Assembly (NCBI GenBank): GCA_022764465.1
Contig: JALERL010000060.1
Coordinates: 1-36,644 of the forward strand
Reading direction: 5' to 3'
Source: Lachnospiraceae bacterium
GTDB lineage: Bacteria; Bacillota; Clostridia; Lachnospirales; Lachnospiraceae
DNA: 36,644 nucleotides
Shown one piece after another: positions 1-9,262 of the stretch. Both the position numbers and the translations under genes were made by a program. Within the stretch, counting starts at the first letter, position 1; each line of letters opens with the position of its first letter. The notes under the pieces are model-generated. The model was not told the origin of the DNA and made no database searches. It saw nothing but the letters and a program-made list of their open reading frames with translations.

Positions 1-872
1 CCTTCTGCAATCTCCATCAGGTATTTTCCATACTCGGTCTTAAGAAGCGGCTGTGCCAGCTTTACTAACTGCTCTTTATCAATGAAGCCTCTCTTGTATG
101 CGATCTCCTCGATACAGGAAATATATAAGCCCTGACGCTTCTGGAATGCGGATACGAAATCGGCTGCTGCAAGAAGCATATCGTGGTTTCCGGTATCTAA
201 CCATGCAAATCCTCTGCCGAGTGTCTCAACGGAAAGTGTTCCTGCCTCTAAGTACGCATTGTTAACACTTGTGATCTCGATCTCACCGCGGGCGGAAGGT
301 TTTACATTTTTTGCGATCTCTACGACCTTATTATCATAGAAGTACAGTCCCGGTACTGCATAGTTGGACTTCGGCTCTGCCGGCTTTTCTTCGATGGAAA
401 GTGCCTTACCGTTCTCATCGAATTCCACAACACCATACTCTCTTGGATCTCTCACATAATATCCGAAGATGGTAGCTCCGCCCTCCTTCTCGGTACGCTC
501 TGCTGCAGATCTTAAGACCTTTGAAAAGCTCTGTCCGTAGAAGATGTTATCTCCTAATACAAGCGCCACTGCATCATCCCCGATAAACTTCTCACCGATG
601 ATAAATGCATCTGCAAGTCCTCTTGGCTGCTCCTGGACCGCATACTCAAAATGCATGCCAAGCTGTGTACCATCACCGAGTAATTCCTCAAAAACAGGAA
701 GATCTCTTGGTGTGGAGATGATCAGCACCTCACGGATCCCTGCTAACATCAGGGTAGATAACGGATAATAGATCATCGGCTTGTCATACACCGGCATAAT
801 CTGCTTTGAGATTGCCTTTGTTAATGGGTACAGACGTGTTCCGGAACCTCCGGCTAAAATAATTCCTTTCAT
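1..872 (-). CDS. rfbA: Glucose-1-phosphate thymidylyltransferase (3' end cut by window)
   Basis: First enzyme of dTDP-L-rhamnose synthesis: it joins glucose-1-phosphate and dTTP to give dTDP-glucose in the cytoplasm. Translating the minus strand from the ATG at 870-872 gives the nucleotidyltransferase signature [13 protein letters not shown] at residues 6-18, followed by the family motifs [15 protein letters not shown], the GDNIFYG loop and [19 protein letters not shown]. About 290 codons are visible. The family is about 290-300 residues long, so only the last few residues lie outside the window. The start is fixed by AAGGAGG about 8 bases upstream. It is separated from the flippase gene (stop at 982) by 109 bases that contain its own promoter. 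The rfbC epimerase may lie to the left, but this cannot be seen. Confidence 0.97.
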   Translation of the reverse strand, partial: MKGIILAGGSGTRLYPLTKAISKQIMPVYDKPMIYYPLSTLMLAGIREVLIISTPRDLPVFEELLGDGTQLGMHFEYAVQEQPRGLADAFIIGEKFIGDDAVALVLGDNIFYGQSFSKVLRSAAERTEKEGGATIFGYYVRDPREYGVVEFDENGKALSIEEKPAEPKSNYAVPGLYFYDNKVVEIAKNVKPSARGEIEITSVNNAYLEAGTLSVETLGRGFAWLDTGNHDMLLAAADFVSAFQKRQGLYISCIEEIAYKRGFIDKEQLVKLAQPLLKTEYGKYLMEIAE

Positions 873-949
873 TCGAATTCTCCTCCTTATTATATATGCA
901 AAATGTGTTACTGCCTCTCTATACTTACTTTGCTTCGCACTATTCTAGC

Positions 950-978
950 ATTATAGCATACCTGTTTTTAGATTTCAT
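950..978 (-). promoter_or_regulatory. Probable extended -10 promoter of rfbA
   Basis: On the minus strand TATAAT (950-955) is preceded by TGC, an extended -10 element. The -35 position 17 bases upstream reads ATGAAA (973-978), a 4/6 match to TTGACA. It lies just after the flippase stop codon and about 80 bases before the rfbA start. The same ATGCTATAAT core occurs before rfbB. Confidence 0.6.
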
Positions 979-981
979 CCC

Positions 982-2403
982 TTATTTTGCCGCTTTTACC
1001 AGTCCAATCAGCTTTTTAAACTGTCTGTGGAAACAAATCACGCAAATCACGGCTGCGATCACAAAATACAATACCGCTGCAAGCAGACCGGACAGCCTAA
1101 GCAGCAGATAGAACGCTGCCAGGGCAAGTGTGATGCAGATATAACGCGGCAGACAGCCGCTAAGTGGTATTGCCAGCTTTTTGATAAATACATAATCCGT
1201 CACAAGATACCAGATGATAAAAGATAACAGGCTTGCCAGTGCAATATACAGATAATCCTTGAACAAAAAGTATGCGATCAGGTTGAGTACAAACGATATG
1301 GTGATCGCAAAAATATTATTGACCGTATACTCCCGGATCATTTTCAGAACCTTAAAATAATTTCCACAGACTAACATGATCAGGGAACGGAAAATAATTG
1401 TTCCAAATAGAACTGCTGTGATCGGAATACTGTCCGTATATTCCTGCATCCAGCTGTCTACAATAAACTTCGCCACATAGAAACCGATCAGTGACATCAC
1501 CGTGACCACACAGAGCACATCACTCATCAGACTGTAATATTCCGCATACTTCTCTTCGCTTACGCGCGCCAGATACGGATAGACCAGATTCGATACCGTA
1601 CTGATCAGGGCATAGATAACCGTAAGCAGTGATACTGCAAAGGAATACATCGCAAAATCCTCTACAGAAAACAGATTCTGTACAAAGATACTATCGATTC
1701 CTAAGATAATAATTGCCACAAACTCACTGAGCATCAGAAAGAATCCGTTTTTGATCAGTCCCGTCGCTTCCTGCCATACCTGCTCCCTGCATGAACCTGC
1801 AATAATTCTCCAGTTCTGTCCCATGACTGCCAGCATACAGATCAGATTCATAATGGTCGTTAAGATCAATACCCCGATAAAATTATGCCAGTGACCGATC
1901 ACAACTGTCATGACAATACAAAACATCAGTACATTCTGTAAATAGGTAACATAACTGTCGGAAACAAACCGCTTCGTAAACTGGTTGATGGACGAATAGA
2001 ACCACTTGATATTGATCAGCGGGATATTCACAATGACAAACGCATATGCAATCATCGTACTCGTATCCATCTGTCCGCGTAACAGTACCAGCAGTACCGT
2101 AAGAACTGCTGCCACAACAAGCTGTAGGGCGAACATGATCCTGCCAAAGCCGCGGAACTTCTCCACCGGAAGTTCATCCTTGTTATAGCTTCCGTATTTT
2201 AAGTAGATCCCATTGACAAAGCCCAGATGCATCAGCCCGGCATACGATACATACAGGTAATACACTCTGTAATATGCATAATTTACAACACCAAGCTGCT
2301 TTGGAAGGACGAAGCCCATCAGCAGTTGGACCATGATGATAAAAAAGTTACTGCTCACCACCATGAATACATTTTTTACATTCTCAGATGCAATTTTTTT
2401 CAT
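982..2403 (-). CDS. Polysaccharide flippase, Wzx/MATE-like membrane protein
   Basis: A 473-residue, very hydrophobic protein with about 12-14 predicted membrane segments over its full length. It begins with a short basic and polar stretch (MKKIASENVKNVF) and a helix containing FFIIMVQLLMGFVLPKQLG, typical of oligosaccharide flippases of the MOP superfamily. Such proteins move undecaprenyl-linked glycan units across the membrane. Its place between rfbB and rfbA supports a role in exporting a rhamnose-containing surface glycan; the substrate is inferred. The ribosome site before the ATG is weak (GAAGATAGTGTG). A terminator-like hairpin ends only 27 bases before the start, leaving no clear room for a separate promoter, so expression may depend on read-through from rfbB. 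Confidence 0.85.
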   Translation of the reverse strand: MKKIASENVKNVFMVVSSNFFIIMVQLLMGFVLPKQLGVVNYAYYRVYYLYVSYAGLMHLGFVNGIYLKYGSYNKDELPVEKFRGFGRIMFALQLVVAAVLTVLLVLLRGQMDTSTMIAYAFVIVNIPLINIKWFYSSINQFTKRFVSDSYVTYLQNVLMFCIVMTVVIGHWHNFIGVLILTTIMNLICMLAVMGQNWRIIAGSCREQVWQEATGLIKNGFFLMLSEFVAIIILGIDSIFVQNLFSVEDFAMYSFAVSLLTVIYALISTVSNLVYPYLARVSEEKYAEYYSLMSDVLCVVTVMSLIGFYVAKFIVDSWMQEYTDSIPITAVLFGTIIFRSLIMLVCGNYFKVLKMIREYTVNNIFAITISFVLNLIAYFLFKDYLYIALASLLSFIIWYLVTDYVFIKKLAIPLSGCLPRYICITLALAAFYLLLRLSGLLAAVLYFVIAAVICVICFHRQFKKLIGLVKAAK

Positions 2404-2430
2404 ATTTTCACACTATCTTCATTCTGATTT

Positions 2431-2478
2431 AAAAATACCCTCTGTCATAATCAGTTGATTATGCCCGGGGGTATTTTT
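2431..2478 (-). terminator. Terminator or attenuator hairpin between rfbB and flippase
   Basis: An inverted repeat pairs AAAAATACCC with GGGTATTTTT (10 bp). Inside is a second stem, CATAATCA with TGATTATG, separated by a 5x5 internal loop. The minus-strand 3' arm ends in TTTTT, as in an intrinsic terminator. It starts 6 bases after the rfbB stop and sits just ahead of the flippase ATG. Confidence 0.7.
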
Positions 2479-2483
2479 CATGT

Positions 2484-3569
2484 CTATTTATTGCTGTACA
2501 TATCCTGGTAGTACTTCTGGTAATCACCGCTTGTTACATTGTTCATCCAGTCTTCGTGCGCTAAATACCAGGCGATCGTCTTCTTAATACCATCCTTGAA
2601 CATGGTCTCCGGCTCCCAGCCAATCTCAGCCTTGATCTTATCCGGTGCAATCGCATAACGTCTGTCATGGCCCTTACGATCCTCTACATAAGTAATCAGG
2701 TCTGTGCTGATATTTGCCTTTCTCGGATCGGAATCCGGAAGGATCTCCTGTAATGTTTCAATGATGATGTTGATGATCTCAATGTTACGTTTCTCATTGT
2801 GACCGCCGATGTTATAGGTCTGACCTAATCTTCCCTGCTCCTGTACCATATCGATACCCTTTGCATGGTCATCTACATATAACCAGTCACGGATGTTCAT
2901 TCCGTCTCCGTATACCGGAAGCTTCCTGCCATGAAGTGCATTATTGATGATCAGTGGGATCAGCTTCTCCGGGAACTGGTATGGTCCGTAGTTGTTCGAT
3001 GTATTTGTGATGTTTGCCGGGAAGTGATAGGTGTCAATATAGGACTTCACTAACATATCGGAAGATGCCTTACTTGCTGAATATGGGCTGTGTGGCTGAT
3101 ATGGGGTTGTCTCATAGAAAAAGCTCTTTCCGTCATCCGGTAAGGAACCATATACTTCATCGGTAGATACATGAAGGAACTTCTTTCCTTCCTTGAAGCT
3201 GCCATCCGGAAGCTCCCATGCTGCCTTTGCACAGTTCAGCATAACAGCAGTTCCCATTACGTTTGTGTGTACAAACACTTCCGGGTTCTTGATACTTCTG
3301 TCTACATGGCTTTCTGCAGCGAAATGAACCACGCGGTCAATATCATTCTCAGCAAAAATCTTACTGATTGCTTCCTTATCTGTGATGTCTGCTTTTATAA
3401 ATGTATAATTGTCTCTGTCCTCGATGTCTTTTAAGTTTTCCAGGTTTCCTGCATATGTCAGAGCATCTACATTAATAATGCGGATCTCATTGTCATACTT
3501 GCGAAACATGTAATGAATGTAGTTGGATCCGATAAATCCAGCTCCTCCTGTAACTAAATAGGTTCTCAT
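2484..3569 (-). CDS. rfbB: dTDP-glucose 4,6-dehydratase
   Basis: Second step of dTDP-L-rhamnose synthesis: NAD-dependent conversion of dTDP-glucose to dTDP-4-keto-6-deoxyglucose. The 361-residue protein is an extended short-chain dehydrogenase. The Rossmann motif TGGAGFIG is at residues 7-14, the catalytic loop STDEVYG at 135-141 (Asp-Glu pair typical of RmlB), and the YxxxK pair is Y163/K167. NTSNNYGPYQFPEKLIP and the later NIRDWLYVDDH segments are also characteristic. Length matches the family. AAGGAGG lies 7 bases before the ATG. It has its own promoter upstream and a hairpin directly downstream, so it may form a separate transcription unit from the long operon to its right. Confidence 0.97.
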   Translation of the reverse strand: MRTYLVTGGAGFIGSNYIHYMFRKYDNEIRIINVDALTYAGNLENLKDIEDRDNYTFIKADITDKEAISKIFAENDIDRVVHFAAESHVDRSIKNPEVFVHTNVMGTAVMLNCAKAAWELPDGSFKEGKKFLHVSTDEVYGSLPDDGKSFFYETTPYQPHSPYSASKASSDMLVKSYIDTYHFPANITNTSNNYGPYQFPEKLIPLIINNALHGRKLPVYGDGMNIRDWLYVDDHAKGIDMVQEQGRLGQTYNIGGHNEKRNIEIINIIIETLQEILPDSDPRKANISTDLITYVEDRKGHDRRYAIAPDKIKAEIGWEPETMFKDGIKKTIAWYLAHEDWMNNVTSGDYQKYYQDMYSNK

Positions 3570-3608
3570 CAGAGTTCCTCCTTCTCTTTATTATCATGAA
3601 ACTATAGT

Positions 3609-3638
3609 ATTATAGCATTTTACCATATACTTTGTAAA
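3609..3638 (-). promoter_or_regulatory. Probable sigma-A promoter of rfbB
   Basis: Minus strand TTTACA (3633-3638), 18-base spacer, TATAAT (3609-3614), with TGC before the -10. It lies immediately after the stop codon of the upstream glycosyltransferase (3641). The start codon of rfbB follows about 40 bases downstream. Confidence 0.75.
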
Positions 3639-3640
3639 CC

Positions 3641-4549
3641 TTATATTTTTCCGATCAAAAATAGTATACGAAGCGCAATTTCGCCCGGAATCCTTGCACG
3701 CATCCGGTGTGGGAAAAACAGTTTTCTGCCCCATCCATGTGCCTTCGTAAAGGTATGGATCAGCTTTGCATCCTGCGGTGTGAGCTGTGCGCCAAAGACC
3801 TGTTCAAAATAGCAGAGATCCTTTTTTGCCTCCACGGCAACGTCCGACATCAGCTCGTCCTGAATAAAGTGTGTAAGCAGCTTCTTGTTTCCTGCGTCCT
3901 CTGCGGTCACTGACTCTTCAAAGCGGATATGCTCTGCGAGACTTCTCTCATCATATACGACCTGCTCAAAGCAGACTGCACACCGGATCAGCCATCTGTC
4001 GTGCATCTCGGTACCCGGATCTACCTCGCAGATATATTTCCGGCGGATTTTTTCATCAAACATCAGCGTAAAGCCCGATGCCGGTGTATGATAGATGACC
4101 TTTGCTAATGTAATCGGCACCTGCTGCTTGGGAAATGCACGGATATACTTATGATCCTGCGTATAATAATCATACGATCCCAGATACAGCTTTCCTTCTC
4201 CATCTAACTTCTCTAATACCTCGACGGCACAGGCGATCTTCTCCGGCTTCCAGTAATCATCCTGATCACAGAAGCCGTAGTAATCTGCCGGTTCACAGGT
4301 CTGTAAGATTCGGTAAAAGCTGCCCGGACATCTTAAGTTTGCCCCATCATCTTCGAGCAGGACAAAACGATCCGGATACCTGTCCTGATATTCTTTTACG
4401 ATCGCAACCGTATCATCGGTCGATCCATCGTCCCGGATCACAACGACAAAGTTCTCATACGTCTGCTTTAGCAGACTGTCAAACTGTATCCGCATATGAG
4501 CAGCCCCATTGTAGGTTGCCATTGCGATACATACTCTTGGCTGTTTCAT
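3641..4549 (-). CDS. Family 2 glycosyltransferase (rhamnan-type, RgpB-like)
   Basis: Predicted cytoplasmic GT-A fold sugar transferase, 302 residues from the chosen start. The N-terminal nucleotide-sugar motif VCIAMATYNG (6-15), the DDGSTDDT acidic loop (40-47) and CDQDDYW (94-100) are those of the GT2 subgroup that includes rhamnosyltransferases of wall rhamnans. The acceptor and donor cannot be read from sequence; dTDP-rhamnose is inferred from rfb neighbours. The start at 4549 is chosen over an upstream ATG because GGAGATTCCT precedes it and it follows the previous stop by 13 bases; the longer form would run well into the upstream gene. It ends the long minus-strand series; the rfbB promoter begins right after its stop. 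Confidence 0.88.
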   Translation of the reverse strand: MKQPRVCIAMATYNGAAHMRIQFDSLLKQTYENFVVVIRDDGSTDDTVAIVKEYQDRYPDRFVLLEDDGANLRCPGSFYRILQTCEPADYYGFCDQDDYWKPEKIACAVEVLEKLDGEGKLYLGSYDYYTQDHKYIRAFPKQQVPITLAKVIYHTPASGFTLMFDEKIRRKYICEVDPGTEMHDRWLIRCAVCFEQVVYDERSLAEHIRFEESVTAEDAGNKKLLTHFIQDELMSDVAVEAKKDLCYFEQVFGAQLTPQDAKLIHTFTKAHGWGRKLFFPHRMRARIPGEIALRILFLIGKI

Positions 4550-4562
4550 AGGAATCTCCATT

Positions 4563-7091
4563 CTATTTCTGATACTGTACCTGATATAAGTAAACATCCC
4601 GCTCGTGATACAGTTCCTTAAAGGATACATTCTTCTGATCCTTTAACGGATACGGAGCATACAGATAGCTTACATCTAATTTTTCCAGATCATCATAAGA
4701 TAAAAACAGATTGATAAAATCAGTCTGTGCCAGTTCCATCGTCGTTTCTTTATTCGTCAGTTCAATGTTGATGTGGGCATATCGGTTATAGACCTCATCG
4801 TCTGCTCCGGCCGGGTCAAGCTTCTTCCACATCTCCATATTCGGCACATAGTTGACACTGTTGATCGTCGGTGCGCCACAGGCAACCATATAGTTTCCTA
4901 CCACGCCGCTGCTTAATGCCATCCATTTGCCCTCGGAATCTTCGGCAGCGATACGGCTGATCTCTTTTGCAACCGGCCTGCTTGTGACCGTTTCTGTCCC
5001 ATACATCAGCGGATTGACACTGTAGCCTGTCACGATCACTGCCACGCTCATCACGATCATTGCCGCATTCCGCCACTTCTCTTTTGCACGGCTAAACAGC
5101 AATGCGAACACGATCGTACAGATTCCACCGATCACTGCAAAATATAAGAAGCGCAGATAACCGGCATAGGTGATCCTTGTAACATACAGGGTGACTGCCA
5201 TCACGGCGGCACATGCGATAAGCGATACCGGGAAACGCACCCTGACATCCTCTTTCATACGTCCCAATGCGGTAAGTAACAATAATACCATTGCATATCC
5301 TAAAATATCCGATGCACGCTTTGGTGTGGTATAAGTCAAAAGCAATACCTTTGCCACAACCGGCGGCAGGGATACCATGCAGTAGACTCCAAGGAAGGTT
5401 GTCGGGATCAGCAGTAAGATCGTAAGCAGATCCTTTTTCTTACTGCGGATCAGTGCATAGATCGCAAACAGATACGGAATCGGGAACAAGGTCACAAAAC
5501 AGCCCACCTCACTCGGATTCGAGTAGGTGCGGTACGGCATCAGGAAGTTTCCAAGATAGCCGAACAGTCTTGTAATACTAAAGCCGCCATAGCTTACACG
5601 CTGTCCCGGATATACGGTGTTCGTAACCGCATGTAAATACTCCGCATCATTCATAAAGTATACGAGCACGATACTTACCAGAAATGCGATCGTACCAAGC
5701 ACGATCATCCAGTCCTTCCATTTATACTGCCAGATTCTCTGCCAGTTTTCTGCAAACATCCAGATTAAGATCATAAGGAACAGATAACCTGCCGGTACCT
5801 GCCATGCCGGATAGAGGTTCACGACAAAGGCAGATGCAAAGACCGCGATTCCGATTCCAAAGAATACCCGCTTGATCCGTTTTTCTTCGGTCAGGAAATA
5901 GTATGCAAACACCAGCGTTGCCGGTCCCATTAACATCCAGTTCACAGTGGACCACCACATATTATAGGAAGAACACCAGATCAGTGCTGCACCAAGCAGG
6001 GATAACAGCTTCTTTCTCTTTGTTAAGATCAGGCAGAACTCAAAGCTGAACAAAAAGCCAAAGATCATATTAAAGTTCCATAAAAACGCCAGACCATAAT
6101 CCGTTCCAAACAGATAAAAGCCCCAGTCCGACGGCTGTGCCAGCGCACTGTAGCTCCGATACAGACCGGAAGATGCAATATTCGTAGACTTTACGGCACG
6201 TACCAGCGAATTGTATTCGCCATAATCACTGTACTCCGCACTCATCAGTCTTGGCAGGGAAACCATCCATTCATCACTCCGGATCGACCGCGAACTGCCG
6301 AATACCGGATAACTGTACTCCGATCCTTCGCCCGGCTGTACATAAGGGTCGAACTCTGCCATAGAAGAAAAGTTGTATTTATTTCCAACCATGAAGATAA
6401 ACAGCGCGATTGCAACCCAGACACGATTCCTAAAGATCCACTGATACATCTTCGGAACATTGAGGATACCATGCAGCCCGAGAAAAACAAACAGCAGGAG
6501 CAGAAGACTTACCCGGTGGGCAAACATGCCCCACTGTACCTTTGCTGTTCCTTCGTAGACGATCTCAAACAGCAGATCATTGCCCTTTGTCTCTCCATTG
6601 ATGGAAAGATTTCCATCCTTATAGGAATCACCTGCGGTACTCCAGATCGTGACCGGATGACCAAAACGTCCGGTTGAAGATGTGATATTCACCTGATATC
6701 GTGTCTTCTCCTTCACCGGGATCGTCTGATCAAAGATCACGCTGAAATAAGAATTATCCCGCATCTGGCTTGCATAGCAGGTTCTCCTTGCCACGATCTC
6801 CCCGGTCGCCACATTTTCGAGTTCCACATAGATGTTACTGTAGCTCTGTTTGCCATACGTCGCAACATAGAGCATCACACCGGCAAAGTCACGGTCTGCC
6901 ATAAAGCTTTGCGAAACGGTCACACCCTTTCGGATCTCACCCACGACCTCACTGTTTTTCATTGCAAATTCACTGCTTTTTGTGACCTCTGTGGTCTGTG
7001 CCCTGTACCAGCAGACACGGACCTCAAAGATCAGTGCAAGCAGCAGGACAAGCAATATCAGACCACGTAATATTTTTGTATGTTTCTTCAT
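4563..7091 (-). CDS. Large multispanning membrane protein, GT-C/YfhO-like, function unknown
   Basis: An 842-residue membrane protein from the ATG at 7091. It has an N-terminal membrane anchor (about residues 5-25), an extracytoplasmic domain rich in beta-prone sequence (about 30-185), about a dozen membrane helices, and a soluble C-terminal part of about 130 residues. A conserved-looking motif RSDEW at 271-275 follows the second helix, in the place where GT-C enzymes carry acidic catalytic residues in the first outer loop. That points to a polyprenyl-phosphate-sugar dependent transferase or polymer-modifying enzyme, but I do not recognise a named family with certainty. GGAGCG lies before the chosen start; an ATG at 7112 would overlap the upstream gene. 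Neighbours on both sides are polysaccharide genes. Confidence 0.75.
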   Translation of the reverse strand: MKKHTKILRGLILLVLLLALIFEVRVCWYRAQTTEVTKSSEFAMKNSEVVGEIRKGVTVSQSFMADRDFAGVMLYVATYGKQSYSNIYVELENVATGEIVARRTCYASQMRDNSYFSVIFDQTIPVKEKTRYQVNITSSTGRFGHPVTIWSTAGDSYKDGNLSINGETKGNDLLFEIVYEGTAKVQWGMFAHRVSLLLLLFVFLGLHGILNVPKMYQWIFRNRVWVAIALFIFMVGNKYNFSSMAEFDPYVQPGEGSEYSYPVFGSSRSIRSDEWMVSLPRLMSAEYSDYGEYNSLVRAVKSTNIASSGLYRSYSALAQPSDWGFYLFGTDYGLAFLWNFNMIFGFLFSFEFCLILTKRKKLLSLLGAALIWCSSYNMWWSTVNWMLMGPATLVFAYYFLTEEKRIKRVFFGIGIAVFASAFVVNLYPAWQVPAGYLFLMILIWMFAENWQRIWQYKWKDWMIVLGTIAFLVSIVLVYFMNDAEYLHAVTNTVYPGQRVSYGGFSITRLFGYLGNFLMPYRTYSNPSEVGCFVTLFPIPYLFAIYALIRSKKKDLLTILLLIPTTFLGVYCMVSLPPVVAKVLLLTYTTPKRASDILGYAMVLLLLTALGRMKEDVRVRFPVSLIACAAVMAVTLYVTRITYAGYLRFLYFAVIGGICTIVFALLFSRAKEKWRNAAMIVMSVAVIVTGYSVNPLMYGTETVTSRPVAKEISRIAAEDSEGKWMALSSGVVGNYMVACGAPTINSVNYVPNMEMWKKLDPAGADDEVYNRYAHINIELTNKETTMELAQTDFINLFLSYDDLEKLDVSYLYAPYPLKDQKNVSFKELYHERDVYLYQVQYQK

Positions 7092-7104
7092 ATTCGCTCC
7101 GTTC

Positions 7105-8898
7105 CTAATCATTTACCCTTTTAATCACACCGGCGCCATTCTGATACACGGTATCGAATCCTTCCCAGTAATCCTGATTATCGATGTAATAGGAATTATG
7201 GTAAAGCAGCACCACATAATCCATCTTCTTTTCCGAGATCAGCTTCTTCGTCTCATCAATGTCATTCACCCATCCATAATACGGCTGGCATTTCTGTCCG
7301 GTGAATGCCATATACCAGTAACAGAACGTGTAATGGCTGCCATCAACGATCATCGGGATCGGCTTCTTCTCACCACCCAGATGCTCAGTTACATAAGCTG
7401 CCAGTGCCGGATAATGTTCATTCATCTCAAACTGTGACCAGTCCGTATGGATATAATTCAGATTCGTTGCATATAAGCCGAAGATCTTACTGCTCTTGTT
7501 CTCAAGCTGTAACACCGCCGGGGATGCCACAATCTTATCCTCCATACCTGTCGCTGCCAGCAGAAAGATTCCCACATACAGACTGATACAGGCGATCAGG
7601 AAGTCCTTTGCTTCCTCCAGCAACAGGAAGATTCCCCTTGCTGCGACCACAAAAACAAGCAGCCAAAGTGGATAATACATCTTATAGTAATAATAGCTTG
7701 AAATCTTTCCCTTCCAGGTCAGTACAAACATCGCTGCTTCCACTGCTGCAAACAGACAAAGGAAGATCAGCTCTGCATTGATTTTTTTTCTGCGGAGGCT
7801 GTGTATCAGAAAATAGAGCACAAACGGAACAAACCAGATAAAGTCAACATAAAGCTCCCGGTAAATCGCTCCCTGCTCATTCAGTGCCGTTCCCACGCCA
7901 AGCTTCTGGCTCATGAAGAACTGGATATAGCAGAAATAAATACCTGCCAGACATGGGATCAGGAAGATCTTCAATGCCCAGAGCACATTGCTCCAGGAAA
8001 AAATCCGTCTGCCCTGATTTTTCACATAGTAGATCAGGCAAAGCAGCACTGCGATATATGCAAATGGTGCAAACATCATGTAGCAGGTGATCACCGCATA
8101 CGAGCCAAGCATCAATTCTAGCGTTGCCTGCCTTTTGCTGATCGTATCGGAAAACAGCCTTGCAGATACTGCTAACAGATAGCCGATGGTCAGCACACCC
8201 ACGCCCCAGTAATTGAAGGTGTAGATGAAAGAATGCAGCGGATACCCTGCAAAATACAGTCCCACCAGTACCATTCCGATCACCATATGTGCCTTTTTCT
8301 TAAAATACGGACGAATGATCACATATAAGATCGCCATTTCAAGCATGATCATACTGCAATCTGCAATCATAAAGCCCTTGTATATCATCGTACCGGAAAA
8401 TGCCGGCAAAAAGATCTCCATCACGAGCGCATTGTACAGTGGTGCAAAATACATACTCGACACCTTCTGTGTCAGAACGACCTCGTTTGCATTCAGCATA
8501 TGTACTGCCGCATCACTGGTCCAGTAATTCAGGTTCATCTCTTTTCCATAGAACCGGTATGCAATCATACAGGTTCCGATGATGATGATCACAATCACTG
8601 CCAGATCAAACCAGCCGATCTGATAACTCTGCCACTTTTTCTTCTGAAATAAAAAGAACCAGAAAATAGAAGAGGTCAGAAGATACACAATTCCGACACT
8701 CAGAATATTTACCGGAATGTGAATCAGGCTAAGCACACCGGAAACCAGTGCACCATAGCTGATCACTCCAAGAAAACATAATACTATTTCTGGAATCAAT
8801 GACAATTTTTCATTTGAACGTCCGGTACATAATACAGAACCAGTCAGGCTCAAACATGCTGCTACAAAAAAAATAGATATCAGAATATTTGCTTCCAT
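7105..8898 (-). CDS. Multispanning membrane protein, probable GT-C glycosyltransferase
   Basis: A 597-residue protein with about 12-13 hydrophobic helices and a C-terminal outer domain of about 130 residues rich in Tyr and Trp. After the third or fourth helix there is NYWTSDAAVHMLN (124-136), with an Asp in the first large loop, as expected for a GT-C enzyme using a lipid-linked sugar donor. It is directly downstream (1-base gap) of a DUF2304-like gene and a DPM1-like GT2, the arrangement of the streptococcal GacI-GacJ-GacL side-chain system. The inferred job is transfer of a sugar from undecaprenyl phosphate to the glycan outside the membrane. The GT-C assignment rests on topology and context, not on close sequence recognition. 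Confidence 0.72.
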   Translation of the reverse strand: MEANILISIFFVAACLSLTGSVLCTGRSNEKLSLIPEIVLCFLGVISYGALVSGVLSLIHIPVNILSVGIVYLLTSSIFWFFLFQKKKWQSYQIGWFDLAVIVIIIIGTCMIAYRFYGKEMNLNYWTSDAAVHMLNANEVVLTQKVSSMYFAPLYNALVMEIFLPAFSGTMIYKGFMIADCSMIMLEMAILYVIIRPYFKKKAHMVIGMVLVGLYFAGYPLHSFIYTFNYWGVGVLTIGYLLAVSARLFSDTISKRQATLELMLGSYAVITCYMMFAPFAYIAVLLCLIYYVKNQGRRIFSWSNVLWALKIFLIPCLAGIYFCYIQFFMSQKLGVGTALNEQGAIYRELYVDFIWFVPFVLYFLIHSLRRKKINAELIFLCLFAAVEAAMFVLTWKGKISSYYYYKMYYPLWLLVFVVAARGIFLLLEEAKDFLIACISLYVGIFLLAATGMEDKIVASPAVLQLENKSSKIFGLYATNLNYIHTDWSQFEMNEHYPALAAYVTEHLGGEKKPIPMIVDGSHYTFCYWYMAFTGQKCQPYYGWVNDIDETKKLISEKKMDYVVLLYHNSYYIDNQDYWEGFDTVYQNGAGVIKRVND

Positions 8899-8899
8899 C

Positions 8900-9247
8900 T
8901 TACTCTTCCCCGTTTTCCATGTCCCGCTTTAACAAAGCGAGTTCCTGTGTCAGTCTTTTTACCTTATGTGCCAGATCCGATACGGTCTTTGTCAGGCTGA
9001 AAATAATGATCAGCGAAAAACAAAATCCCAGGAAAAACAGCATATTGATCGGCAGCTCAATACCAAGCAGCCCGGTCAGCCATCCAAGCACTCCCGGAAA
9101 GGCATCCAGTAAGATCACACACACGCCCACGATGATCCAGATCAGGCCATAGCGCAGATCCAGCTTCTTCTTCCGGACGGTATTACAGATTGCAAGGATA
9201 CAGATAACTGTGATAATCCCTATTACCAGTTGTATTCTAAGTGACAT
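8900..9247 (-). CDS. DUF2304-like small membrane protein (GacJ-like)
   Basis: A 115-residue protein with three predicted membrane helices and a C-terminal charged, coiled-coil-like tail (about 85-115, with KRLTQELALLKRD). The arrangement RKKKLDLRYGLIWIIVG between helices 1 and 2 is typical of DUF2304. In group A Streptococcus the small partner GacJ binds the GT2 enzyme GacI and stimulates synthesis of undecaprenyl-phosphate-GlcNAc; the same role is inferred here because it lies directly between a DPM1-like GT2 and a large membrane protein. The start at 9247 is preferred to the ATG at 9253: AGGAG lies 6 bases before 9247 but touches 9253. Confidence 0.85.
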   Translation of the reverse strand: MSLRIQLVIGIITVICILAICNTVRKKKLDLRYGLIWIIVGVCVILLDAFPGVLGWLTGLLGIELPINMLFFLGFCFSLIIIFSLTKTVSDLAHKVKRLTQELALLKRDMENGEE

Positions 9248-9262
9248 ATTCATCTCCTCTTC

